Shown here piece by piece: positions 9,995-17,730 of a stretch of 64,000 bases of DNA. The stretch comes from Nocardia abscessus NBRC 100374 (lineage in GTDB: Bacteria > Actinomycetota > Actinomycetes > Mycobacteriales > Mycobacteriaceae): the NCBI RefSeq assembly GCF_000308455.1, contig NZ_BAFP01000063.1, forward strand, positions 42,874-106,873, written 5' to 3'. Position 1 is the stretch's first letter; each line of letters opens with the position of its first letter. Made by a program: the position numbers and the translations under genes. The notes under the pieces are model-generated. The model was not told where the DNA came from and made no database searches. It worked only from the letters and a program-made list of their open reading frames with translations.

Positions 9995-10267
9995 TCAGTG
10001 GCGGATCACTCGTCCGCGGTCGAACTCGTGCCCGCCCCAGACGCCGGACTGCCCGGTGCGCATGGCGAAGTCGCCACACGCCTCCCGAATCGGGCAGCCC
10101 GCGCACACTTCTCGTGCGTAGTCGAAGTCCTGCGACGGGTACGGGAACCAGGCCTCGTGGTTCGGGTCGCCGCGGCAGGCCGCCCGGTGCCACCCTCGGG
10201 AATCCGAGAGTGGGAGCAGGTCGGCCAGGGTCAACTCCGCGACGGCGGTGGTCTCGGTGCGCGTCAT
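9995..10267 (-). CDS. WhiB-family iron-sulfur transcription factor
   Basis: A 90-residue WhiB-like protein. The four iron-sulfur cysteines are Cys31, Cys55, Cys58 and Cys64 in the standard spacing, followed by the GVWGG turn and a basic tail (residues 84-90) expected to contact DNA. Such proteins bind sigma factor and respond to redox or nitric oxide. Which WhiB class it belongs to cannot be decided by eye. It lies only 12 bases upstream of the VWA gene and 28 bases downstream of the HNH gene, so the three could be cotranscribed. Confidence 0.95.
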   Translation of the reverse strand: MTRTETTAVAELTLADLLPLSDSRGWHRAACRGDPNHEAWFPYPSQDFDYAREVCAGCPIREACGDFAMRTGQSGVWGGHEFDRGRVIRH

Positions 10268-10295
10268 CGCGATCTTCTCCTTTCCCGGGTCGTGG

Positions 10296-10853
10296 TCAAG
10301 TGGCGGCCAGTTGCTTCCAGATCCGGCGCTGCTGCCTGACCTGATGGGTGGGGGCCTTCGGCTCCCAGAGCAGGCGCATGCCCGCCTCCTCCGGGGTGCG
10401 GTCGGCCTTGGCCGAGTTGCACGGCGCGCAGCAGGCCACGAGATTGCTCCAGGTGTTCGGCCCGCCCCGGGACCGCGGCCGGACGTGGTCCACGGTGCGC
10501 GCCCACCCGGCGCAGTAGCCGCATCGGTTCCTGTCGCGGCGCAGCACGCCCGCCAGCGTGGCCCTGCTCTCGTCGTGCACCAGAACGGCGTGCTCCAGGT
10601 AGACGTAGCGCAACAGCCGAATCGTCTGCGGCAGAGCGAGTTCCACGTGCCGCGACCGGATCGGGAAGTGTGGTTCGCGGTCGGCGACCGACTCCGCGGC
10701 TCCGGCGACCAGCAGAACCACCGCCCGGTCGGCCTTGATCTCGTCGAGCGCCTCGTAGGAGGCGTTCAGGACGAGGACGTCGGTGTGTATCCAGTTGTCG
10801 GCGGTCGGCGCTGCCTGGTCGGCGGCAGGGCGGAACGTCATGGGGATCACCAT
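10296..10853 (-). CDS. HNH endonuclease family protein
   Basis: A 185-residue HNH nuclease-like protein. The C-terminal half has CGYC (near residue 111), TVDHVRPRSRGGPNTWSN and CCAPCN, which together make the HNH beta-beta-alpha-metal core with two zinc-binding cysteine pairs. No phage or restriction genes are adjacent, and single-domain genes of this type are common in actinobacterial chromosomes, so a housekeeping DNA-processing role is possible but unproven. ATG at 10853 is used; an ATG at 10841 would shorten it by four residues and has GGTGAT upstream. Confidence 0.85.
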   Translation of the reverse strand: MVIPMTFRPAADQAAPTADNWIHTDVLVLNASYEALDEIKADRAVVLLVAGAAESVADREPHFPIRSRHVELALPQTIRLLRYVYLEHAVLVHDESRATLAGVLRRDRNRCGYCAGWARTVDHVRPRSRGGPNTWSNLVACCAPCNSAKADRTPEEAGMRLLWEPKAPTHQVRQQRRIWKQLAAT

Positions 10854-11157
10854 GTTTCGTGCGGAATCGAGCGAAGGAGGAGAGGAAGACGGCGATCAGC
10901 CGACGGCCTGGAGGCGGCTGTCGTCCGGTTCGCCGTGCGGTGCGCGCATCGGCCTGCCGAACGCATTGCCCGCGACCGACGAACACGCCGTCTCGGCGTG
11001 CGTTCGCTTCGTCGTCTCCGGAATCACTGCCGCCCCTCCTCTCCACTGCTCGGCGACCACCTCGAGGCGGTGATCGTTGTCGAAACACATGGTGGCACAG
11101 CGCACCCGCCGTTGTCGGGTCATTTTCCGGCGGTGCTCGGCAAGGGGTTGCCCGGGG
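10854..11157. other. Intergenic stretch without a convincing gene
   Basis: About 300 bases between two minus-strand genes. A 75-codon minus-strand frame at 10896-11123 has no ribosome-binding site and no recognisable motif, so I do not call it. The promoter of the HNH-WhiB-VWA group presumably lies here, but no consensus is clear. Confidence 0.5.
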
Positions 11158-11694
11158 TCAGACCGGTCGCAGTTCGGCGGCGCCGAAGGAGACGTTGAAC
11201 CGGTCGCACCAGATCGCGACGCTGGTCAGCTGGGTGAGGTCGGCGTCGGCGGGAACGGCGTAGTTCTGGTTGCCCTGGTTTCCCTTGAGCTCGCCCAGGT
11301 CGGTGTGCGCCCCGTCGTCGAAGACGAACCACCCGTCGCGGCCTTCGCGCACCGGCGCGTCGGTGAGCCAGACGTGCAGGTCGGGGCCGTCGGAGGTGTC
11401 GAGGTTCTCCAATCGCAGCACGGTGTTGCCGTCGGGCAGTCGCAGGACGACGACGGTGCCCGCGGTGGCGTGCTCGTGCGAGACGAACGTGCCCTTTGCG
11501 ATGGCGCGCGGCTGCTGCGCCGCATCATCCGGCCCGGGCGCCGTGGCGGCCGAGGGCGCCGCCTCCTGCACGGTGGTGTCGATGAACAGCCGCCACGGCT
11601 GGAACACGGCCAGTCCGGCGCCGAGTGCCGCCACCAGCAGCACCGCGACGGTCCAGGTGATCGGCGATCGGGCGATCCTGCGTGCGGACACCAT
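11158..11694 (-). CDS. Membrane-anchored DM13-domain protein
   Basis: A 178-residue protein with one N-terminal transmembrane helix (about residues 13-33) and an extracellular DM13 domain at residues 65-178. The typical DM13 features are visible: GPDLHVWLTDAP, LGELKGNQGNQNY and SVAIWCDRFNVSFGAAEL, with the conserved cysteine. DM13 has been proposed to act in extracellular electron transfer or redox chemistry. No redox partner is encoded next to it. ATG start. Confidence 0.87.
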   Translation of the reverse strand: MVSARRIARSPITWTVAVLLVAALGAGLAVFQPWRLFIDTTVQEAAPSAATAPGPDDAAQQPRAIAKGTFVSHEHATAGTVVVLRLPDGNTVLRLENLDTSDGPDLHVWLTDAPVREGRDGWFVFDDGAHTDLGELKGNQGNQNYAVPADADLTQLTSVAIWCDRFNVSFGAAELRPV

Positions 11695-11814
11695 GGCTTC
11701 TCCTCGGGGCGTCGTCGCGTGACCCGGCGATCGGGTCGGCTCACCGCGCAGAGCTTTTCGCCCCCATCGAATTATGGGGGCGAGCGGCGGCGGCGTTAAC
11801 GGATCGGGCAGGTC

Positions 11815-12957
11815 TCATCCGATCGGCGACTGCCCGAGCAGGACCCGGCCGGTGAAGTGGGTCTGCTTGGCCCGTGGCAACGGGTGGAAGAGGCAGCCGT
11901 GCACGTCCCGGTAGCGCATCTCCAGTTCACAGGTGCGGGAATAGCCGAGCCCACCGACGGTTTCGATGGCCAGGCGCACGGTGTGCACGAGCGCGTCCGC
12001 CGCGGCGGTCTTCCGGCTGAGCGTCCGGCTCGCGTACTGGTCGGTGTTGGCGAAGTGCAGGTTCTGCGATCCGTTGAACATGGCGTCGACGAGGTCGTTC
12101 GCGGTGGTGTGCGCGGTGGCCATCTCGCCGGCCAGTTGAACGGTGGGCGCGTCGGTCCGGCCCGCGGCCAGCGCGGTGGCGAGGCCGACCGCGCCGTCTG
12201 CGATGCCGAGGTAGGCCGCCATCACCAGCGGCATCGCCGCGCCGAGCACGACGTTCAGCAGTGGCGGCCATACGGTCGCCGGGCGGGCGAGTGACACGGC
12301 GGCGTCGGGAACGAACACGTCGTCGAGCACGACGGTGTGTGAACCGCTGGCCCGTAAACCCATAGTGTCCCAGGTCTTTTCGATTCGAACGCCGTCGGCG
12401 GCGAACGGGATGGCGCAGTGCAGCACCTGCGGGCCGTCCGGTGCGTCGTCCCAGCGCACGCTGGTCACCAGGACGGTGCCCGCCTCGCATCCGCTGGCAG
12501 GCGCTTTGCGCGCGTGCACCCGGTAGCCGCCCTCCACCCGCTCGGCGTGGCCGTTGGAGCCGACCCAATCGGAGGCGCCGGTACTGACCAGGATCGCGCC
12601 CGCGACCACCTTGGCGAACAGCGGGGCGGCGTCGATGCCGTGGTTGTGCCGCCACACCTGGGCGGCGACGAGGTGGGTGTGCATCGCGAAGGCGACCGCG
12701 GTGGAGGGATCGTGGCGCCCGAGTTCGCGCAGGATCGCGCCCATCTCGCGGTGGGTGACCCCGCCGCCGCCGAAATCGGCGGGGACGAGCGCCGCGGACA
12801 GCCCGCTCTCGCGCAGCAGGTCGAAGGCGGCGAGGGAGATATCGCCGGACCGGTCGCCGGCCGCGACCTCGGGACGCAGGGCTTCGCCGACGCGGCGCGC
12901 GCGGGCGATCCAGTCGATGGTGGTGATGTCGGTGATGTCGGGAGCTGTAGTGGTCAT
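11815..12957 (-). CDS. Acyl-CoA dehydrogenase family protein
   Basis: A 380-residue flavin-dependent acyl-CoA dehydrogenase-like enzyme. It keeps the N-terminal helical domain (ALVPADFGGGGV), the middle beta domain (TWDTMGLRASGSHTVVLDDVFVP) and the C-terminal helical domain (ETVGGLGYSR). The catalytic glutamate cannot be placed by eye, and the sequence is somewhat like the DszC/hydroxylase branch, so a monooxygenase role is possible. It is divergent from the HxlR regulator at 13046, which probably controls it. ATG at 12957. Confidence 0.85.
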   Translation of the reverse strand: MTTTAPDITDITTIDWIARARRVGEALRPEVAAGDRSGDISLAAFDLLRESGLSAALVPADFGGGGVTHREMGAILRELGRHDPSTAVAFAMHTHLVAAQVWRHNHGIDAAPLFAKVVAGAILVSTGASDWVGSNGHAERVEGGYRVHARKAPASGCEAGTVLVTSVRWDDAPDGPQVLHCAIPFAADGVRIEKTWDTMGLRASGSHTVVLDDVFVPDAAVSLARPATVWPPLLNVVLGAAMPLVMAAYLGIADGAVGLATALAAGRTDAPTVQLAGEMATAHTTANDLVDAMFNGSQNLHFANTDQYASRTLSRKTAAADALVHTVRLAIETVGGLGYSRTCELEMRYRDVHGCLFHPLPRAKQTHFTGRVLLGQSPIG

Positions 12958-13002
12958 GTTTCGAAGTTAGGAACGGCCGCGATAACCGGATAGTGCAGAA
13001 AG

Positions 13003-13019
13003 TGGACCACCCCGGTCCA
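13003..13019. promoter_or_regulatory. Dyad in the HxlR/acyl-CoA dehydrogenase divergent promoter region
   Basis: TGGACC-ACCCC-GGTCCA is a perfect 6-bp inverted repeat between the divergent genes. It is a reasonable operator for the HxlR protein encoded alongside, by position only. Confidence 0.45.
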
Positions 13020-13045
13020 GAAACGAGACCCGTCCGCGAGGTGCC

Positions 13046-13744
13046 ATGACGACTTCGATGCCGAGTTACGGCCAGTACTGCCCGATTTCCCGGGCGCTCG
13101 ACGTGGTGGGCGAGCGCTGGTCACTGCTGATCCTGCGCGACCTGTTGTTGGGCACCACCCGGTTCAACGACCTCGCCCGTGGCTTGCCCGGCCTGTCGCG
13201 CAGCCTGCTCGCCAAACGTCTACGGCAGTTCGAGCGGGCCGGACTGGTGGAGAAGCTGGGCGGCGGATACCTGCTCACCGACGCGGGCCGGGAGTTGGAG
13301 CCGATCCTGTTCGGTCTCGGCGAATGGGGCACGCGCTGGAGTTTCGGCGCACCACGCGACGACGAGCGCGACCCCGCCCTGCTGGTGTGGTGGATGCACA
13401 AACGCGTGGACACCTCGTCGTTTCCTGGTCGGCGCCATGTGCTGCTGGTGCGGTTCACCGACGATCTGCGCCGCTTCTGGATCGTGATCGAGGCGGGCGT
13501 GCCCTCGGTGTGCGACTCCGATCCCGGATACCCCGTCGACGTCGCGATCAGCTCCGACGTCGCGTCGCTGTATCAGGTGTGGCTGGGGCGGCTGCCGCTG
13601 ACGCACGCGCTGCGCATGGGCCGCGTGGGATTCATCGGCCCGCCCGCGCTCACCCGCCGGATGCCGTCGGTGCTGCGGCTCAGTCCCGTCGCCGGATACG
13701 CGGACACCTCACACGTCGGGGACACCGCCAAGCGCGCGTCCTGA
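13046..13744 (+). CDS. HxlR-family transcriptional regulator with C-terminal extension
   Basis: A 232-residue regulator. Residues 10-100 form an HxlR winged HTH, with YCPISRALDVVGERW, the conserved N-terminal cysteine and LPGLSRSLLAKRLRQ. Residues 110-220 form an extra domain that resembles a sterol-carrier-like C-terminus seen in double-domain HxlR proteins. ATG at 13046 has GAGG five bases upstream; ATG at 13058 is also possible. It is divergent from the acyl-CoA dehydrogenase gene, its probable target. Confidence 0.9.
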   Translation: MTTSMPSYGQYCPISRALDVVGERWSLLILRDLLLGTTRFNDLARGLPGLSRSLLAKRLRQFERAGLVEKLGGGYLLTDAGRELEPILFGLGEWGTRWSFGAPRDDERDPALLVWWMHKRVDTSSFPGRRHVLLVRFTDDLRRFWIVIEAGVPSVCDSDPGYPVDVAISSDVASLYQVWLGRLPLTHALRMGRVGFIGPPALTRRMPSVLRLSPVAGYADTSHVGDTAKRAS

Positions 13745-13773
13745 ACTCGGACGGCATCCCCGCGTGCGAGCGG

Positions 13774-15063
13774 TCAGAGGTTTCCGACGATGTGCTCGAG
13801 GCGCCGGGCCACCAGTTCGCGCGCCTTCTCCCGGAGCGCGGGCCGGTATCCGCTCGGGTACACCGGGTCGGCGGGGGCGTAGTCCTTCAGCACCTCTTTC
13901 GCGAGGGTGATCTTGTGCACCTCGGTGGGGCCGTCGGCAAGGGCCATCACCTCCGCGTAGCTGAGCATGTCGATGAACGGCAGGTCCTGGCTGACGCCGA
14001 TCGCGCCGTGCAGGTGCAGCGCGCGCTGGGCGATGTCGTGCATCACCTTGGGCATGGCGACCTTGATGGCGGCGATGTCCTTGCGGACCTTCGTATAGTC
14101 CTGCTCCTTGTCGATGCGCCAGGCCGTGCGCAGCACCAGCAGCCGGAACTGCTCCATCTCGATCCAGCTGTCGGCGATGCGTTCCTGGGTCATCTGCAAC
14201 CCGGCCAGCGGGCCGCCGCGCATCGGGCGCGAGACCGCCCGCTCGGCCATCATGTCGAACGCCTTGCGGACCATGGCGACCGTGCGCATCGCGTGGTGTA
14301 CGCGGCCGCCGCCCAATCGGGTCTGCGCGACCACGAAACCTTGTCCCTCGGCGCCGAGCAGGTGGTCGGCGGGGACACGAACGTCGGTGAACCGCAGGTG
14401 TCCCTCGTGCTCGCTGAATCCGGCGACATGGAAGTTCTTCACGATCTCCAGGCCGGGCGCGTCGGCGGGCACGATGAACATCGACATGCCCTGGTACGGG
14501 CTCACGTCCGGGTCGGTCACCACCATGACGATGTGGAAGGCGGCGAACTGCGCGTTGGAGTTGAACCACTTCTCGCCGTTGATCACCCAGTGGTCGCCGT
14601 CGCGCACCGCGCGGGTTCGGAACAGCGTCGGGTCCGAGCCGCCGGTCGGCTCGGTCATGACGTAGCACGAGCCGATCTCCCCGGCCAGCAACGGCTCGAG
14701 GTAGGTCTTCTTCTGCTCCGGCGTGCCGTAGTGGGCGAGGATTTCCGCGTTGCCGGAATCCGGAGCCTGGCACCCGAATACCGACGGCGCCCACACCGAC
14801 GTGCCGAGCACCTCGTTGAGCAGGGCGAGCTTCATCTGCCCGTAGCCGGGGCCGCCCAGTTCCGGCCCGAGGTGGCAGGCCCACAGGCCCTGCTCCTTGA
14901 CCTGTTCCTGCAGCGGGCGCATGAGCGCCATCGCCTCGCGGTCGGTGCGGTCGTACGGATTGGGATAGAGCAGATCGAGCGGCTCCACCTCGGTCCGGAC
15001 GAACTCCGCCGCCCAATCCAACTTCCGCTGGTACTCCGGGTCGGTCTCGAAATCCCAAGCCAT
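13774..15063 (-). CDS. Acyl-CoA dehydrogenase
   Basis: A 429-residue acyl-CoA dehydrogenase. The FAD and substrate motifs CYVMTEPTGGSDP and the C-terminal LHGAIGVSQDLPF are clear, and the C-terminal DGPTEVHKITLAKEVL matches the ACAD10/ACAD11-like branch. It is the last gene of a four-gene minus-strand operon with an SDR, an alcohol dehydrogenase and a TetR regulator. Its ATG lies two bases after the TetR stop codon, so translation is probably coupled. The operon suggests catabolism of a hydroxylated acyl or alcohol substrate, which cannot be identified further. Confidence 0.93.
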   Translation of the reverse strand: MAWDFETDPEYQRKLDWAAEFVRTEVEPLDLLYPNPYDRTDREAMALMRPLQEQVKEQGLWACHLGPELGGPGYGQMKLALLNEVLGTSVWAPSVFGCQAPDSGNAEILAHYGTPEQKKTYLEPLLAGEIGSCYVMTEPTGGSDPTLFRTRAVRDGDHWVINGEKWFNSNAQFAAFHIVMVVTDPDVSPYQGMSMFIVPADAPGLEIVKNFHVAGFSEHEGHLRFTDVRVPADHLLGAEGQGFVVAQTRLGGGRVHHAMRTVAMVRKAFDMMAERAVSRPMRGGPLAGLQMTQERIADSWIEMEQFRLLVLRTAWRIDKEQDYTKVRKDIAAIKVAMPKVMHDIAQRALHLHGAIGVSQDLPFIDMLSYAEVMALADGPTEVHKITLAKEVLKDYAPADPVYPSGYRPALREKARELVARRLEHIVGNL

Positions 15064-15065
15064 GG

Positions 15066-15704
15066 TCAGCCTTTCGTGTCCCGCGCGGTGCTGGTCACCA
15101 CGCCGTCGAGCAAAGTGCTCGTGAGGATGTCGGCGATCTCGCCGGGCGAGCGGTCGCCGTGCGGGCGGTACCAGACCGACACCATGTTCAACATGCCGAG
15201 CAGGCTGTTGGTGACCACGTGGTCGGCGGTGCGCAGCGCCCCCTCGGCGTGCCCGGCGTCGATGACCCGCTGCCAGCAGTGCTGGACCCGGTCGCGCAGG
15301 TCCTGCAGTTGCGCGGCGCGCTCGCCGGTGAGCGCGCCGACGTCGCGCAGCTGGATGGCCACCTCACGCTGATGCCGGATGATCAGCCGCACGTAACTGT
15401 GGATCAGCCTGCGCAGCTTGGTGACCGGATCGTCGGGGCCGTCGGCGATCTGTTCGGCGTCGGCCAGCATTCGCTGAATGTAGTCGCGCAGGATCTGCCA
15501 GAGCAGCTCCTCCTTGGAACCGATGTGGTAGTACAGCGCACCACGCTGCACGTCGGCGCGCTCGCCGATCTCGGCCACGCCGGTGCCGTGAAAGCCCTTC
15601 TCGGCGAACAGGTCGATCGCCGCCCGCACGATCCGCTCCCTGGTGTCGCTCGCCGTGGATTCGGCGGCGGGCGGGCGGCCGCGCCGACGCGAAGGGGCGG
15701 TCAT
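15066..15704 (-). CDS. TetR-family regulator of the SDR-ADH-ACAD operon
   Basis: A 212-residue TetR repressor. The N-terminal HTH spans residues 20-70 with FAEKGFHGTGVAEIGERADV and GALYYHIGSKEELL. The C-terminal ligand domain resembles the TetR_C_33/KstR2-like type. The start ATG overlaps the stop of the upstream alcohol dehydrogenase gene (ATGA), and the next gene follows two bases after its stop, so it is embedded in the operon and likely autoregulatory. An imperfect palindrome overlapping the operon promoter at 17512-17529 is a good operator candidate. Confidence 0.92.
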   Translation of the reverse strand: MTAPSRRRGRPPAAESTASDTRERIVRAAIDLFAEKGFHGTGVAEIGERADVQRGALYYHIGSKEELLWQILRDYIQRMLADAEQIADGPDDPVTKLRRLIHSYVRLIIRHQREVAIQLRDVGALTGERAAQLQDLRDRVQHCWQRVIDAGHAEGALRTADHVVTNSLLGMLNMVSVWYRPHGDRSPGEIADILTSTLLDGVVTSTARDTKG

Positions 15705-16750
15705 CTCGACGGGTCCAGAACGATTTTGCCCACGCCGTCGGCCCGCTCGGCGAACATTTGATAGGCCGCGGGCCCCTCGGACATGGGGAGGTGATGGGTG
15801 ACCACGGCTTCAGGCCGCAACCTGCCGCCCGCGGTGAGCTTCAGCAATGCGGGCAGTTCGTACTGGATCGCACACAGCCCGATGTGGAATTCGAGGTCCT
15901 TCACCTGCGCCGCCATCAGGTGGAACGGATAGGCGCGGTTGTGGCTGACGCCGATCACGCTGACCCGGCCGCCGTGCCCGACCGCGCTGATCGCCAGCTT
16001 GATGGTTTCGTCGGCGCCCACCGCCTCGATCGCGACATCCGCCCCGCCGCCCAGCGTTTCCCGGATCGCCTGCTTCGGGTCGTCGGACGCGACCGGCTCG
16101 GCTCCCAGGTCGGCGGCACGCTTGCGGCGTTCGGCGAGCAGGTCGACGCCGAGCACCCGCGCCGCGCCCATCGCGAAGGCGGACTGCACCGCCATGAGTC
16201 CGACCGGACCGAGGCCGATCACCACCACGGTGTCGCCGGGCGCGACTCGGGCGCGCCGGGCTCCGTACCACGCGGTGGGCGCGTTGTCGGTGAGTACGAC
16301 GGCGGCGGTATCGCTCACCTCGTCGGGCAGCTTCGCCAGGTTGCCCGCGGCGTGCGGTACGGCGAGCAGTTGGGCCTGGCATCCCGCCAGCGAGCCGCCG
16401 AGCCCGTAGCAGGCGTCGACCGGGAGCGGGTGGCGCGCGCATGCGGTGACGATTCCGGCACGGCACTGCGGGCAGCTGTCACAGCCCGCCGACGCGGCGA
16501 CCAGCACGCGGTCACCGACCGAGAACCCGCGCGAGTGCGGTCCCAGTTCGACGATCTCGCCCACCGCTTCGTGCCCGACGCCGTAACCGGCGCCCGCGAC
16601 GAAACCGTGTCCGGCGTAGATGTGCAGATCACTGCCGCAGATGCCGGCGGCGGTCACCCGGACGATCGCGCCGTCGGGGCCCGGCAAGACCGGGTCCGGC
16701 CGATCGTTGTACGAGATCCGCTGCGGGCCTTCGTAAGTCAGAGCCTTCAT
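15701..16750 (-). CDS. Zinc-dependent medium-chain alcohol dehydrogenase
   Basis: A 349-residue MDR-family dehydrogenase. The catalytic zinc region shows AAGICGSDLHIYAGHG and GVGHEAVGEI, the structural zinc lobe CDSCPQCRAGIVTAC, and the NAD-binding fold VVVIGLGPVGLMAV. The substrate is unknown. The ATG at 16750 overlaps the SDR stop (ATGA), and its own stop overlaps the TetR start in the same way. The open frame continues upstream through the SDR region out of register with it, so the true start is this ATG. Confidence 0.94.
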   Translation of the reverse strand: MKALTYEGPQRISYNDRPDPVLPGPDGAIVRVTAAGICGSDLHIYAGHGFVAGAGYGVGHEAVGEIVELGPHSRGFSVGDRVLVAASAGCDSCPQCRAGIVTACARHPLPVDACYGLGGSLAGCQAQLLAVPHAAGNLAKLPDEVSDTAAVVLTDNAPTAWYGARRARVAPGDTVVVIGLGPVGLMAVQSAFAMGAARVLGVDLLAERRKRAADLGAEPVASDDPKQAIRETLGGGADVAIEAVGADETIKLAISAVGHGGRVSVIGVSHNRAYPFHLMAAQVKDLEFHIGLCAIQYELPALLKLTAGGRLRPEAVVTHHLPMSEGPAAYQMFAERADGVGKIVLDPSR

Positions 16751-17487
16751 CGCCAGCCTCCGTCCACCGCGAGGGTGGCGCCGGTGCAGAACGCGGAGGC
16801 GTCGGTGGCGAAGAACAGCGCCGCCCCGACCACCTCGCCGGGCTCGCCGACGCGGCGCAACGCGTTGTGCTTTGTGAGTTCCGTGCGCAGCTCGTCGGGC
16901 CACGCCGTGGCGATGTCGGTCTCGAAGGGGCCGCACTGGATGGTGTTGACCCGCACGTTCGGCGCGAACGTCTGCGCCAGCCCTCCGGTGAGGGCGTTGA
17001 GCCCCGCCTTGGCCGCCGAGTAGGGAACCGCGAACGGCTCCGGCCGCGCCGCCTCGATCGAGGAGATGTTGATGATCGAACCGCCGCCGTCGGCCGCCAT
17101 GCGGCTGCCGATCAGGGCCGACAGCCGGAACGGGCCTTTCAGATTGACGCCGATGACCTTGTCGAACAACGACTCGGTGACCTGGTCCAGGCTCGGGTAC
17201 AGCGGCGAGAGGCCCGCGTTGTTGACCAGCACGTCCACCCGGCCGAACGCGCCGTAGACCGTCTCGACCAGAGCGTCGCACTGCGACCAGTCGCTGACGT
17301 TGCAGGCCACCGGCAGGGCGCGGCGACCGAACCGCCGCGTCACCTCCTCGGCGAGCGCGGCGCATCCCTCCAGCTTGCGGCTGGCGATCACCACGTCCGC
17401 GCCTGCTTCGGCGAACGCGAGCACCATCTGTTTGCCCAGACCGCGGCTGCCCCCGGTGACGACGGCGACCTTGTCGGTGAGTGACAC
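16747..17487 (-). CDS. Short-chain dehydrogenase/reductase
   Basis: A 246-residue classical SDR oxidoreductase. Motifs are TGGSRGLG (cofactor loop, residues 11-18), NNAG, the catalytic serine in NISSIEA, and YSAAK with the catalytic tyrosine and lysine. It is the first gene of the operon; its GTG start has GGAG five bases upstream and the promoter lies about 40 bases further. With the alcohol dehydrogenase and acyl-CoA dehydrogenase it makes an oxidation module for an unknown alcohol or hydroxyacyl compound. Confidence 0.95.
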   Translation of the reverse strand: MSLTDKVAVVTGGSRGLGKQMVLAFAEAGADVVIASRKLEGCAALAEEVTRRFGRRALPVACNVSDWSQCDALVETVYGAFGRVDVLVNNAGLSPLYPSLDQVTESLFDKVIGVNLKGPFRLSALIGSRMAADGGGSIINISSIEAARPEPFAVPYSAAKAGLNALTGGLAQTFAPNVRVNTIQCGPFETDIATAWPDELRTELTKHNALRRVGEPGEVVGAALFFATDASAFCTGATLAVDGGWR

Positions 17488-17511
17488 CTGAACTCCTGCG
17501 TGGGTCGAGAA

Positions 17512-17554
17512 ATGTTCCGATCAGTACATTAAATCGGCCGCGGGTTACGATCAA
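17512..17554 (-). promoter_or_regulatory. Promoter and candidate TetR operator of the SDR operon
   Basis: Read on the minus strand, TTGATC (17549-17554) and TAATGT (17526-17531) are separated by exactly 17 bases, a good -35/-10 pair. An 18-base imperfect palindrome at 17512-17529, with arms ATGT and ACAT around a central GATC, overlaps the -10 box and the expected transcription start. It is the likely binding site of the TetR protein in the operon. Confidence 0.65.
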
Positions 17555-17730
17555 GGGGCTGTCCGGCCGACCGCCGACGGCTCGACGACCCGCCGGGTGA
17601 AAACCCGCTCATATCGGCGTGGCGGACAGATTCGGGCACAGGGCCGGACGACCCGGCGCGCGGTGGCACCACTACCCGCGGGTAACATGGCTTTGTTTTC
17701 CCACCCGGTTTCGCGGAAGTGAGGCAGTAG

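Noticed and set aside
10896..11123. 75-codon minus-strand frame between DM13 and HNH genes
   Set aside because: No ribosome-binding site and no recognisable motif; left as an unassigned intergenic region.
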